Below, one piece after another: positions 26,350 to 35,650 of a stretch of 64,000 nucleotides of DNA. The stretch's first letter is position 1; every line of letters begins with the position of its first letter. The stretch lies in the NCBI RefSeq assembly GCF_016757755.1, contig NZ_CP068437.1, positions 3,534,001-3,598,000 of the forward strand, in the 5' to 3' direction. The notes beneath the pieces are model-generated. The model made no database searches and was not told where the DNA came from. It worked only from the letters and a program-made list of their open reading frames with translations. This DNA is from Shewanella sp. KX20019. GTDB taxonomy: Bacteria; Pseudomonadota; Gammaproteobacteria; Enterobacterales; Shewanellaceae. The position numbers and the translations under genes were made by a program.

Positions 26350-27891
26350 CTAAACCTTAATCAAGGTTCGCTGTTCACTACTCCAGTTAAGATGATACTT
26401 CTCACCCGCTGGCTTATCGGTACGCTCGAACGTATGTGCACCAAAAAAGTCACGCTGGCCTTGCAGTAAACTTGCAGGCAAGGTCTCACAGCGATAGCTA
26501 TCGTAGTATCCCAGTGCAGAGCTGATACAGGGCGTCGGTATACCACTTAATACCGCTTGAGATACCGCTATGCGCCAATCGCCCTGTTTATGTGACAATG
26601 CCTGTGCAAACACATCCGCCATCAGCAAGTTTTCAAGATCCGATTCTTGCTCATAGGCTTTAGTAATTGACTGTAAGAAGGTGGCGCGAATAATACAGCC
26701 TGCACGCCAAATCTTAGCAATCTCCGCAAAATTTAACTGCCAACCTTGCTCTTTCGCCATCATTGCCATCAGCTGAAAACCTTGGGCATAACTCGATATT
26801 TTGGCGCAGTATAGTGCATTTTCTAGCTGGTTAATGAAAGTCTGTTTATCTGTAGCTTGTAGGTGTGTCTTGCTCGGCCCTGCAAGTATTTTGCTCAAGG
26901 TAACGCGCTGCTCTTTTTGAGTACTGACTGCACGCGCATAAACCGCTTCTGCAATGGTTGGCGCCGGGCAGCCAATCTGTAGGCTACTTACAGCTGTCCA
27001 CAGCCCAGTGCCTTTCTGGCCCGCCTTATCAAGGATCATATCGACTAGCGGTGCACCGGTTAACGGGTCGGCTTGCTTTAGCACGTCCGCGCTAATTTGC
27101 ATTAAATAGCTATTTAACTCGCCGTTATTCCAACGTTCAAACACTTCACCCACTTCTGCGGCGCTAAATCCAAGTCCATCGCGTAGTAGTTGGTAAGCTT
27201 CACAAATAAGCTGCATATCCGCGTATTCAATGCCGTTGTGAACCATTTTTACATAATGGCCAGCACCTGCAGGACCAATATAGGTTGTACAAGGCTCCCC
27301 CTCTTTAACCGGATTACCTGGCTCGAAGCGCTCAATCGGCAAACCTGTTTTAGCATCAACTTTGGCCGCGATTGCTGACCAAATGGGTTCGATTCGGTCC
27401 CATGCTGTTAAACTGCCGCTAGGCATTAATGAAGGGCCAAAGCGGGCACCGACTTCACCGCCAGACACTGCACAGCTAAAGAACAGGAAATCATCCGCGT
27501 AACGTTTTTCACGCTCAACGGTATCAGTCCAAAGGCTATTACCCGTATCGATAACGATGTCATCGGGCTCAATACCGGCTTCAATTAATGATTTACATAC
27601 TCCATCGACAGGTGAGCCCGCCGGAACGGACAATAATACAATGCGTGGTTTCTCTAATTTAGCTAACATTTCAGAAATATTATTACAGCCATCGATACGT
27701 GGCTTAACGCTATTATCTAAATATTTAACCCGTTCTAATTCTTCTTGTCTAATTACGCCTTGCACCTTGGCAGTATCAAGGTCAAATGCAGCGACTCGGT
27801 ATTGGTTATCCGCTATGTTGAGCGCTAGGTTCTTACCCATAACGCCTAAGCCAACCACACCAATATCATAAAGCTCGGTTTGATTATTCAT
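26350..27891 (-). CDS. gnd: 6-phosphogluconate dehydrogenase, decarboxylating
   Basis: It oxidises 6-phosphogluconate to ribulose 5-phosphate and CO2 with NADP+ in the pentose phosphate pathway, in the cytoplasm. The N-terminal Rossmann motif GLGVMGKNLALNI is at residues 14-26. The substrate region contains SGGEVGARFGPSLMPSG and the family signature KMVHNGIEYADMQLICE, with the catalytic lysine of KMVHNG. The C-terminal helical part contains DKAGQKGTGLWT and RAGCIIRATFLQ. At 513 aa it is longer than the 468-aa E. coli enzyme, mainly through inserts. The RBS before the ATG is weak. Its place near the liu genes matches what I recall for Shewanella. Confidence 0.95.
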   Translation of the reverse strand: MNNQTELYDIGVVGLGVMGKNLALNIADNQYRVAAFDLDTAKVQGVIRQEELERVKYLDNSVKPRIDGCNNISEMLAKLEKPRIVLLSVPAGSPVDGVCKSLIEAGIEPDDIVIDTGNSLWTDTVEREKRYADDFLFFSCAVSGGEVGARFGPSLMPSGSLTAWDRIEPIWSAIAAKVDAKTGLPIERFEPGNPVKEGEPCTTYIGPAGAGHYVKMVHNGIEYADMQLICEAYQLLRDGLGFSAAEVGEVFERWNNGELNSYLMQISADVLKQADPLTGAPLVDMILDKAGQKGTGLWTAVSSLQIGCPAPTIAEAVYARAVSTQKEQRVTLSKILAGPSKTHLQATDKQTFINQLENALYCAKISSYAQGFQLMAMMAKEQGWQLNFAEIAKIWRAGCIIRATFLQSITKAYEQESDLENLLMADVFAQALSHKQGDWRIAVSQAVLSGIPTPCISSALGYYDSYRCETLPASLLQGQRDFFGAHTFERTDKPAGEKYHLNWSSEQRTLIKV

Positions 27892-28404
27892 TTAAGTTGT
27901 ATTCCGCAGGTCACAGAGGGTTTCCCTATCTATTCTAGTGGTAAATTCACACTTTTTTACTGACTCGATAGGGTTTATTTTGTGGCGAATTATACAGACT
28001 TTGGTAACTAAATTACTAGCTTTGTCTCTAGTTCACCTCTAACTTTTACAACCTTGTTCTCGATAGAGAACAGTGAGTTTCCAGCAAGAGATACCTCAAA
28101 CGTATTTACCATTGGATAAAGGTGAACCGAATCATCTGTAGTGAGTCATGCACAGTATGTCCAAGTGTCATTATCGCAAGGGGCGCATGTGCAGACATTA
28201 CCGTGGCACGCTATAAGTACATCCCTGCAAGCTCGGCCATGACATCTGATGTGAATGGATTCACAAATGCCGCAGTGACATGGGTAGTCACGGCCGTATC
28301 TGCACTGATAGTTGGTGTTTTCATTTAGGCCTCTGTGCTTTGACTGCTAACTTGGAGATGCCCCAAAGTGTTTTAGTTATCTATTAGTTTTATCAAGCTA
28401 TGCT

Positions 28405-28866
28405 TGACCAAAGTCGTGGTGCTTCGCCCACACCAGACCAAAAAGGGGAAAGCGCTTGCCCCCCTTTTGGATATCCCTCAGCGCCCCGGCGAAATTTAAA
28501 AAGCAAAATTTCCAACGGGGAAGATTGCAGTCTGCAAATTTGGCTATTTAAATGTAAATTCTGATGTTCACTGATGCGGAGGTTTATCTAATTTAAAAGC
28601 TTTTATTGATAGCTCTAATGCTGAGAGCTTGCGCTTTTATAACCCAGTGTAGATGAAGCTGAGTCCTTCGGAAATAGGGCCAATTATGTTCCAGACATAA
28701 TTTGGCATTCCCTCCGTCCATGGAGGTCAGATGTTTTCGTTGAGTCCACAGGGACCCTTTCTTTTATAAAGAGTTGCGGCGGGTCTCAGTTGCGTCTGCA
28801 CATACGCCTGCTGCAGGTCATTGGAACCGCCATTGTTAAAAGCTAGCTCATTTTTGCCCCAAAGTG
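28405..28866 (+). repeat. Dispersed intergenic repeat, copy A
   Basis: This copy shares blocks with the reverse complement of 44700-45268. The blocks are CGTGGTGCTTCGCCCA, AAGCGCTTG, CCCCGGCGAAATTT, TTCCAACGGGG, CCAGTGTAGATG, TTTGGCATTCCCTCC, GGAGGTCAGATG and CAGTTGCGTCTGCACATACG, in the same order. Spacers between blocks differ in length and sequence. It encodes no protein. Confidence 0.8.
28840..28866 (+). repeat. 27-bp direct repeat, left of the island
   Basis: The right edge of repeat copy A begins AAGCTAGCT and contains TTTTTG. It matches 33336-33362 at 23 of 27 positions in the same orientation. The two copies bracket the two-gene AT-rich island. Confidence 0.6.
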
Positions 28867-29416
28867 AGTTTCGCAGTTCAAAAAGTAAATCGGGTGAGTA
28901 AAGCTTTAGTCGTAGGAAAGCTAATCTGAAAGGGCCACGTTCAATCTAGAAGATATGCCTGTCCTATCTTTTACAAGGCCAATATTCCGGTTGATAACTG
29001 GATAAGGCTCACCTGTGAGATTGGTAAGCTGTTTCATGGCCCAGTGGGCACCACGCAAGAAATGACCCGTTACTGTGACATTTAGAAAGCGATGACGGCA
29101 GTTTACCAGCTGCTACAAATTTTTTGAAAATAGCTAATTCAAGGTTGAGTTAACTACACTCCAGCACAATTTAAATCGTCCTGTAGCAAAAGGCGGTAAG
29201 CCCTGCTCAAACTTTCATATTTTACCACTGAATAGCTGATAATCCACATAGCCACAGGCAATACCTTCTCTTTAACTTGATATAGCTTGCCACTTACGCT
29301 GCGTGAATTTGAGTTTGTACCGAAGAAGCTGTATGTTGTTGATTGTTAATGGGTGGTTAGTTAATTGTTTGACTTTGCACCAGCCGTTGTTGAAAGGCAT
29401 TAAATGGAGTTCATTG

Positions 29417-30562
29417 ATGAAAGTTCCGTCAATATTGACTAATGATAAGTTAGAAAATTTATATGAAAAAAGAAACGATAAAATTATTAACTTGCCACAA
29501 CAATTTAAAATATTGCGGTTAGGTTTACTACCTCGTATATGTCAATTGTTTATAACGGTACTAAAACCTGATTCGAATAAAAAAGTTAAATTCTTTCAAT
29601 TTGAGTCAGCTAAGGAAAATTCTGTTCCCGAGTTATTAGACTCACCACATAGCTTAACCTCACTATTAATGTCTAATGAAGTGTATGAAAAAGATATTAC
29701 TTCAGAAGGTGAGAAGGTTGCGGTTGAGCTTAAATCTAAAATCAACTTAGCCATACAAACACGCCTTAACGAGTCAATTTACAGAACAGGTCAACGGGTT
29801 CAGCTGTTTGCTGTGGATCATTCTATTAAAAAGTATGCTTTTCCTAATTGCTTTTATTCCCCTGAAAGTACTAATTCCTTAAAGCAAAGTCAGTTCTATA
29901 CTAATTTGCTCGATAGAATTATTGATTTAAGCCCGACTAAATCGACGGTTAGCGAAGAACAGATAGATGATTTAGGCCAAGTTATTTATGAGCTTATAGA
30001 AAATACTGAGCAGCACGGCAAGCTTGAAATTAATACAGGACAAGTAAATAAGTCTGTAAGAGGACTTGTCATTGACTATAAGCTTATAAGTAAAGAGCAA
30101 ACTTCTGAAAGTATAGGCGGGAAAGATTCAGCTATTACTGCGTACTTAGAGGGTATTCGAGTTGATAACCGTACGGTACATTTGTTAGAGATCTCTATTT
30201 TTGACAGTGGTGAAGGTATTTTAAAATCCTTTTCATCTAACAGTATTTTAGATATTAGCATTGAGGATGAAGTTGAAGTTGTAGAAAAGTCATTTGCTAA
30301 AGGTGTAACTTCAAAAGCTGATTCTCAAGGCTATGGTAGAGGTCTGTTTAATGTTCGTAGCGTTTTAGATAAACGAAAGGGTTTTATATCCCTAAGAACA
30401 GGCAGAGTTGGTGTGTATCGTGATTTTAATTTGCAGCCTTTAATTGAAGCAGAACAATCGCCTCTGTCCTTGTATGATGAAACAAATAAATTAAATGATA
30501 ACTATAATGAGCTAGCACCTGTAGAAGGTTTAGCTTGCAGTATTCTGGTGCCTTTACGATGA
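29417..30562 (+). CDS. GHKL-type ATP-binding protein of the island
   Basis: The C-terminal half of this 381-aa protein is a histidine-kinase/Hsp90-like (GHKL) ATPase domain. The N box YELIENTEQHG is at residues 191-201 (E192, N196), the G1 box FDSGEGI at 262-268 and the G2 box GYGRGL at 305-310. There is no dimerisation/phospho-His domain, receiver or membrane helix, so it is not an ordinary sensor kinase. The N-terminal 180 residues are unrecognised. The frame is open from 29303, but GGAG at 29406-29409, 7 nt before ATG 29417, decides the start. The DNA is AT-rich compared with flanking genes. The stop overlaps the next start (ATGA). GHKL ATPases of this free-standing type occur in several defence operons. 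Defence is inference. Confidence 0.8.
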   Translation: MKVPSILTNDKLENLYEKRNDKIINLPQQFKILRLGLLPRICQLFITVLKPDSNKKVKFFQFESAKENSVPELLDSPHSLTSLLMSNEVYEKDITSEGEKVAVELKSKINLAIQTRLNESIYRTGQRVQLFAVDHSIKKYAFPNCFYSPESTNSLKQSQFYTNLLDRIIDLSPTKSTVSEEQIDDLGQVIYELIENTEQHGKLEINTGQVNKSVRGLVIDYKLISKEQTSESIGGKDSAITAYLEGIRVDNRTVHLLEISIFDSGEGILKSFSSNSILDISIEDEVEVVEKSFAKGVTSKADSQGYGRGLFNVRSVLDKRKGFISLRTGRVGVYRDFNLQPLIEAEQSPLSLYDETNKLNDNYNELAPVEGLACSILVPLR

Positions 30563-32832
30563 AAAATTTTTATTTTTACCAAACGGATCTTAGTACAAAC
30601 AAACCTAACTTTTTGGTTTGTTTTTATTCAGGGGCTACTTTTTGTCTCGAAGCTTTCTGTAACGAAGTAGTAACTCAATTTAAGTCTTCAATTTTTATTC
30701 GCAATATAGTTTTCATCACTCCTGAATTTAATAAAGATGAAATCACACAAAAATTACTTAATCCTGAAGCTCAGATAAAAATTAAGGATAGAGTAAATAG
30801 CTTTCAAGAAATTAATTTTCATACATGTTTTGTTAAGCGAAATGGCCAGTTTGAGTTAACTGTTTTTAATGAAGGTAAGAGTAAACTTAAAAGCGTTGAA
30901 ATGAATAACTTAATAGATTTTGGATTGTATAACATTATAATCAATCGTAATTTAATTGTTGAAGCTCATTCTAATATTCACTTTATTAAGCCTTCAGGAA
31001 AACATACAAGTAAATTTATTGATGTTAAAAACTTACTTGAATCGTCTGCTGAAATTTCATTCATTGCAACTAGCCTTTTAAAGTTGTTACCTGAAAAGTT
31101 AAGCAAGATTTATGTTGACACTTCAGGTGTTTATTCCTTAGCTTTTGAACTAAGTAATATAACTCGGGCATTTGATAAAAGTGCAGAAATAATTTCAATT
31201 GATTCATTTGGAAGTTACGGAGGATTAGAGCAATATAACTTTAGCTCAGATGCTAATACGCTTGTCTTAATTTCAGCTTCCACAAGTAACAACTTGTTCA
31301 AAAAACTAAGGATAAACTCTTCATTAGAGAAAGCGTCTCTTGTCTCTGTAATAATGACTCAAGTAAACGATAGCGAACAAAAAGTTTTAGTTGAATTTGA
31401 AAAATACAAAAATAAATTTTGTAAATCATATTTTGAACATTTTCATTCTTACGATGAGAATGAATGCCCCATGTGTTTAAAGGAACATTCAATTCCAATT
31501 GCGCTTGATAAAAGTCGATTTATTTTTGATTCTCCGAGAACAGAAGCATATTTACCCTTAGCTGTCGATTCGGATAATAACTTAAGGTGTTTGATTAATA
31601 AATATAAAGATCTTGATGCATTTCGATGTTTATTTGATGGTGTTGACGGAACAAAAAAGCCAACGCCTGAATATTTTATTGATGTTAGTAAAATCATTCA
31701 ACAACAGAGTTTTAAAGAGCGTGTACAGAATAACATTCATCGTTTCTTCCCTCTAAACACTGATTGTATTATTCACTGTAAAGACCAAGGCGCAAAAGAA
31801 TTAGCCAATCTGATTCAAAAAAACATATCACAGCTAGACCTTGAAGTTGATTTGTATGACGGTGAAATACCACATGAAATAACACCTAAAAAAGGTATTG
31901 TTGTTGTCGCTGGCTCATTGGAATCAGGTAAATCACTTTTAAATATTAGCAGAGCATTACGGAAATTTAATGAATTGCCCATTACCTATATAGTTGGTTT
32001 TGCCAAGTATAATAGTGAGAGTGAATTCAAGAAATTACAAATGGATTTAAAGTTTTCAGAAGGGCCATGTGGTTTTCATCAATTTCATGTGATTGAAAAA
32101 ATCCTAATGCCGATTAATGAACACAAAGAGAACAGCTGGGATAAAGAACTTGAACTATTAAAAAAGTTAGGTGAAAATCATCAAAATGATGCTGCATTGA
32201 AGGCAGTTATTGAGCAGCGGGACAAGAAATTAAGAAGTGCTTCATCAATTAAAAATCAAGGTCTAGGTAAACACCTTTTTCTAGCATCGCCTGTGGGGAA
32301 AGACTTAGTTTTAGGTAAAACGTTCGCATTCTGGAATAAAGGTGATAACGATCATGACTTCTATCACCAATCGACAGTTTATTTTACAGTATCTTCCGTA
32401 TTACAACGGTTAAGAACAACAGCTAAAAACAATGGCACTATTCCATTAGGAACAGGATATATTATTAGGCAACTGGATCCTCTTCTGTTTGATAGGTTCA
32501 ATGAAGGAGTTATTCAAGCTAGTGTCTTAAGGACTGCGAAATCTAGAGAGTTAGATTACAGTGCTGATGATGCTAAAAGTCGGATTATTGGCTCTTTAAT
32601 TGAAAGAATGCTGAAATTTCCTGAAACTGAAGAATCTACAGGCTTACCTGAAATTTTACTTGCTCTGTGTACTAAAAAGTTACAAGTCAAAAAAGATCAT
32701 TTGCTTGGTTTTTCTAATCACTCTATAGATAAAGTAAAGCACTCAATGACTTGGATGTTAGTTGAATATGCAAAACAAGAAATATTAGAAAATACTACAG
32801 CTAATGAGTTGTCCGTAACAGTTCCCTTATAG
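30559..32832 (+). CDS. Large protein with phosphoribosyltransferase-like domains
   Basis: No characterised family is recognised for this 757-aa protein. Residues 1-130 are unknown. Residues 141-250 resemble an orotate phosphoribosyltransferase core: HFIKPSGKHTSKFID at the substrate/PRPP entry, IYVDTSGVYSLAFEL, then TLVLISASTSNNLFKKL where the PRPP loop should be. C303 and C306 in ENECPMCLKEH could bind metal. Residues 445-482 (GIVVVAGSLESGKSLLNISR) again align with the PRPP loop but lack the paired acidic residues, and read as a Walker A pattern (GSLESGKS, GxxxxGK[ST]). Residues 560-740 are an unrecognised helical region with GLGKHLFLASPVGKD. ATG 30559 overlaps the GHKL stop by 4 nt, so the two are cotranslated. 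Very AT-rich: one 60-base line sampled has only 11 G/C. Confidence 0.72.
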   Translation: MKNFYFYQTDLSTNKPNFLVCFYSGATFCLEAFCNEVVTQFKSSIFIRNIVFITPEFNKDEITQKLLNPEAQIKIKDRVNSFQEINFHTCFVKRNGQFELTVFNEGKSKLKSVEMNNLIDFGLYNIIINRNLIVEAHSNIHFIKPSGKHTSKFIDVKNLLESSAEISFIATSLLKLLPEKLSKIYVDTSGVYSLAFELSNITRAFDKSAEIISIDSFGSYGGLEQYNFSSDANTLVLISASTSNNLFKKLRINSSLEKASLVSVIMTQVNDSEQKVLVEFEKYKNKFCKSYFEHFHSYDENECPMCLKEHSIPIALDKSRFIFDSPRTEAYLPLAVDSDNNLRCLINKYKDLDAFRCLFDGVDGTKKPTPEYFIDVSKIIQQQSFKERVQNNIHRFFPLNTDCIIHCKDQGAKELANLIQKNISQLDLEVDLYDGEIPHEITPKKGIVVVAGSLESGKSLLNISRALRKFNELPITYIVGFAKYNSESEFKKLQMDLKFSEGPCGFHQFHVIEKILMPINEHKENSWDKELELLKKLGENHQNDAALKAVIEQRDKKLRSASSIKNQGLGKHLFLASPVGKDLVLGKTFAFWNKGDNDHDFYHQSTVYFTVSSVLQRLRTTAKNNGTIPLGTGYIIRQLDPLLFDRFNEGVIQASVLRTAKSRELDYSADDAKSRIIGSLIERMLKFPETEESTGLPEILLALCTKKLQVKKDHLLGFSNHSIDKVKHSMTWMLVEYAKQEILENTTANELSVTVPL

Positions 32833-32899
32833 TTACAGCTAATTCAGTCCATTATTTTCAATTTGTTCTTAACGCAGAGGTTTCGTAACCTACGATTCT

Positions 32900-32986
32900 C
32901 TACATACGCTTGCCCGTAAAAACTTCTAACGGAGTTTAATAGCCAAGTGTATTCCTCTGCCTCTTATTGATTCGTAAGCTCACATC
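32900..32986 (-). pseudogene. IS30-family transposase C-terminal relic
   Basis: On the minus strand the frame reads LRINKRQRNTLGY, stop, TPLEVFTGKRM, stop. This is the C-terminal end of an IS30-type transposase (usual form NKRPRNTLGYKTPxEVF), with the conserved Lys codon changed to TAA. Nothing else of the transposase is readable upstream, so it is a short dead relic next to the island. Confidence 0.65.
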
Positions 32987-33089
32987 AGGTAAAAAAAGAA
33001 CTATGGGGTCAGGTCTGTATCTTGCGGGATTTAATAGAATGTAGTGGATTAGGGCAACTAAGATACTTTTTCTAATGCCAATACTCATT

Positions 33090-33365
33090 TCTAGATTTTT
33101 AACTCTAGCAAGCTTTTGTCCAAAAATGAGCTGGATGATGCTCTGAACTCGCTGGCAGAGCATCTGCTGTGGAACGTGCAAGCTTCTGAAAAAGGGATTT
33201 TTCAGCAGAGCCTACATGGAGGTATTCACGGCGGCTTGCAAAGGAACATAGTGGATGAGCTGCTTTCCATCATAGGTAATGGCACTAGATCCCGGCCCAG
33301 AAGCCTTGCCGGGATGACTCCCAAGTTGTTCTGCTAAGCTAGCTTGTTTTTGTCCCAAAATGGCT
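33090..33365 (+). repeat. Dispersed repeat fragment right of the island
   Basis: It ends with the 27-bp sequence (33336-33362) that also ends repeat copy A at 28840-28866. A related sequence, AAGCTTTTGTCCAAAAATG, lies near 33112. The inside contains a GC-rich hairpin at 33289-33315. The short open frame across it (33116-33337) does not look like a protein. Confidence 0.55.
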
Positions 33366-33443
33366 TAACGATAATTGCTCTTTTCATTGTATTGAAAGCT
33401 GGAAGCCACTTATGTCATAAGCTTCCAGCAACAGGTTTAAACG

Positions 33444-35348
33444 CTATACATGCGCGTCAGCGTATCCCATGCGAGTGAGAGTATTGCGGACAATATCTAA
33501 GGTCGCAGGATCTTCTATAGTCGCTGGCACATTGTACTTTTTGTTATCGGCAATATTACGCATGGTGCCGCGCAAAATTTTACCCGAGCGGGTTTTAGGT
33601 AACTTTTGCACCGCGCTGACTAACCTAAACGCGGCAACGGGACCTATCTCTTTACGCACTAACGCCATCAGCTGTTTGTTAAGTTCCTGCTCTTCGAGCA
33701 TTACACCCTTTTTGAGCACCACTAACCCTAAGGGAACCTGCCCTTTGAGTTCATCTTCAACACCGATAACAGCAGCTTCGGCAACGGCATCATGTTGGCA
33801 TAATACCTCTTCAAAGCGACCTGTTGAGAGGCGATGCCCAGCGACATTAATAATGTCATCGATGCGGCTCATAATATAAAGGTAACCATCTTCATCTTTA
33901 TAACCTGCATCGCCCGTGAGATAGTAACCAGGATACATAGACAAGTAGCTATCAACATAGCGCTGCTCATTTTGCCAAAGTGTGGTTAAAGTCCCCGGCG
34001 GCAATGGCAATTTAATCACCACATTACCCGACTCATTGGCAGCTACTTGCTCACCCATAATGTCGACCACTTCTATTTGATAACCCGGTACCGCTAATGC
34101 AGGAGAACCCGCTTTGACCTCGACCGGCGCGTATCCCATTAGGTTAGCCGCCACAGGCCAGCCGGTTTCTGTCTGCCACCAATGATCGATAATCGGCTTT
34201 TTAAGCTTATCCTCAGACCAATGTAAGGTATCAGGGTCGCAGCGCTCTCCTGCCAAAAAGACATTTTTCAAACATGACAGATCAACACCTTCAAGATACT
34301 CACCATCGGGATCATCGCGTTTAATCGCTCGAATTGCCGTCGGTGCGGTGAAAAAGCTTTTCACATTGTACTTAGCAATAGTGCGCCAAAAAGCACCGGG
34401 ATCCGGCGTACCAATCGGCTTGCCTTCATACATTAACGTGGTTGCACCCACCAGCAAGGGGCCATAAACAATATAGGAGTGGCCCACTACCCAACCCACA
34501 TCAGATGCCGCCCAAAAACTATCGCCAGCATCAATGTCATAGATATGCTTCATCGACCAAGCGAGTGCCACACTGTGGCCACCATTGTCTCGAACCACAC
34601 CTTTCGGTTGCCCGGTTGTGCCCGAGGTATAAAGCACATAAAGTGGATCGGTTGCATCTAACGCCACACAATCAATGTTCGGCGCAGTAGCAACACCGCT
34701 TTGCCAATCAATGTCACGGCCAGGCTGCAGTGTTGCTTCTAGCTGGCTTCTGTTTAAGATTAAGCAGTGTTCAACTTTATGCGTTGCCTGCTCCAGTGCA
34801 TTGTCCAGTAATGGCTTATAGGCTACGACCCCTGATGGCTCTATACCGCATGACGCTGACAAAATAAGCTTAGGTTTAGCATCGTTGATTCGAGTTGCGA
34901 GTTCATTAGCCGCAAAGCCACCAAACACCACAGAGTGAATAGCACCAATGCGCGCACACGCTAGCATGGCATAGGCAGTTTCCGGCACCATCGGCATATA
35001 GATCACCACCCGGTCGCCTTTTTTAACCCCAATGGAGTCCATGTAACCTGCTAAACGACTTACTTGCGCCAGCAGTTCTTGATAGGTAATTCCATATTCA
35101 GTCTCTGTTACTGGGCTGACATACTGAATCGCAATTTGAGCACCACGCCCAGCGTTAACATGCCTATCAACCGCATTGAAGCAAGTATTCATCTTGCCAC
35201 CTTTAAACCAATGGTAAAAAGGTGCTTCGCTATCATCGAGTACTTTATTCCACGGTGACACCCAATCAATAGCTTGGGCGGCCTGCCCCCAAAACTGCTG
35301 TGGATTTGAGATTGAACTTGCATGTAACTGCGTGTTTTTATGTTTCAC
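33444..35348 (-). CDS. prpE: Acyl-CoA synthetase, PrpE (propionate-CoA ligase) type
   Basis: It activates a short-chain acid (propionate, acetate or a branched acid) to its CoA thioester through an acyl-AMP. Visible features of the 634-aa protein are the AMP-binding P-loop YTSGTTGQPKG, VVFGGFAANELATRI, the PrpE-type run SASCGIEP, WWQTETGWP, the hinge TGDAGYKDEDGYLYIMSRIDD and the C-terminal catalytic Lys in RSGKILRGTMRNI. The open frame begins at 35375, but GGAG 8 nt before GTG 35348 shows the true start (MKHKNTQLHASS). It is divergent from liuR across a region with two LiuR-type dyads, so it may belong to the branched-chain regulon. Exact substrate is uncertain. Confidence 0.88.
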   Translation of the reverse strand: MKHKNTQLHASSISNPQQFWGQAAQAIDWVSPWNKVLDDSEAPFYHWFKGGKMNTCFNAVDRHVNAGRGAQIAIQYVSPVTETEYGITYQELLAQVSRLAGYMDSIGVKKGDRVVIYMPMVPETAYAMLACARIGAIHSVVFGGFAANELATRINDAKPKLILSASCGIEPSGVVAYKPLLDNALEQATHKVEHCLILNRSQLEATLQPGRDIDWQSGVATAPNIDCVALDATDPLYVLYTSGTTGQPKGVVRDNGGHSVALAWSMKHIYDIDAGDSFWAASDVGWVVGHSYIVYGPLLVGATTLMYEGKPIGTPDPGAFWRTIAKYNVKSFFTAPTAIRAIKRDDPDGEYLEGVDLSCLKNVFLAGERCDPDTLHWSEDKLKKPIIDHWWQTETGWPVAANLMGYAPVEVKAGSPALAVPGYQIEVVDIMGEQVAANESGNVVIKLPLPPGTLTTLWQNEQRYVDSYLSMYPGYYLTGDAGYKDEDGYLYIMSRIDDIINVAGHRLSTGRFEEVLCQHDAVAEAAVIGVEDELKGQVPLGLVVLKKGVMLEEQELNKQLMALVRKEIGPVAAFRLVSAVQKLPKTRSGKILRGTMRNIADNKKYNVPATIEDPATLDIVRNTLTRMGYADAHV

Positions 35349-35573
35349 TATGCATACTCCAGTTAACGTCACCACAGGGTAAACTCAGTTACCCCACAAT
35401 GAGTATTGTCCCTTTATTCTCTTTTAAGCATTATGCTCCGCCGCTCAAAAAATCCCCATTAGACCTTAGAATGAGTGTGTAATGCCGCTATCCATTAGGG
35501 AATGGAGCAACTTAAATACCTGCTAAGTAAGTGTTTAAAATAGAAATTAAAACCAAACCAGACAATAAAAATC

Positions 35574-35585
35574 AAACGTACGTTT
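35574..35585. promoter_or_regulatory. Candidate LiuR site 1
   Basis: AAACGTACGTTT is a perfect 12-bp palindrome carrying the ACGT cores expected for LiuR (MerR-family) sites. It lies between the divergent prpE-like gene and liuR. Confidence 0.5.
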
Positions 35586-35650
35586 AGCCAATATTAGCGT
35601 TATGGCACGCACAATTGACATGAAAACAACTGTCGCTATCACGCTCAAAC

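Larger units (their letters stand above)
27892..29416. other. Repeat-rich gene-free stretch left of the AT-rich island
   Basis: About 1.5 kb holds no credible gene. 27892-28100 is the gnd upstream region. 28100-28330 has the look of a degraded dispersed element (a short open frame at 28122-28328 has no protein-like features). 28405-28866 is a copy of an intergenic repeat that recurs inverted at 44.7-45.3 kb. 28870-29400 becomes steadily more AT-rich and should contain the promoter of the GHKL gene, though no clear promoter was picked. Confidence 0.6.
32833..33443. other. Relic-rich gene-free stretch right of the island
   Basis: About 600 bp without a gene. It contains the IS30 relic, the sequence GGGGTCAGGTCTGTATCTTG that is common beside REP-type transposases, a further repeat fragment (33090-33365), and a hairpin ATCCCGGC/GCCGGGAT (33289-33296, 33308-33315). 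Confidence 0.6.

Noticed and set aside
28122..28328. Short plus-strand open frame (68 codons)
   Set aside because: It lies in relic repeat sequence, and composition and Cys pattern do not look like a protein.
32936..33181. Minus-strand frame of 81 codons with an IS-like end
   Set aside because: Only the last residues (RINKRQRNTLGY) belong to an IS30 transposase. The rest runs through unrelated repeat DNA, so only a relic is annotated.
33116..33337. Short plus-strand open frame right of the island
   Set aside because: It spans a dispersed repeat and a GC-rich hairpin, with no RBS and no family resemblance.
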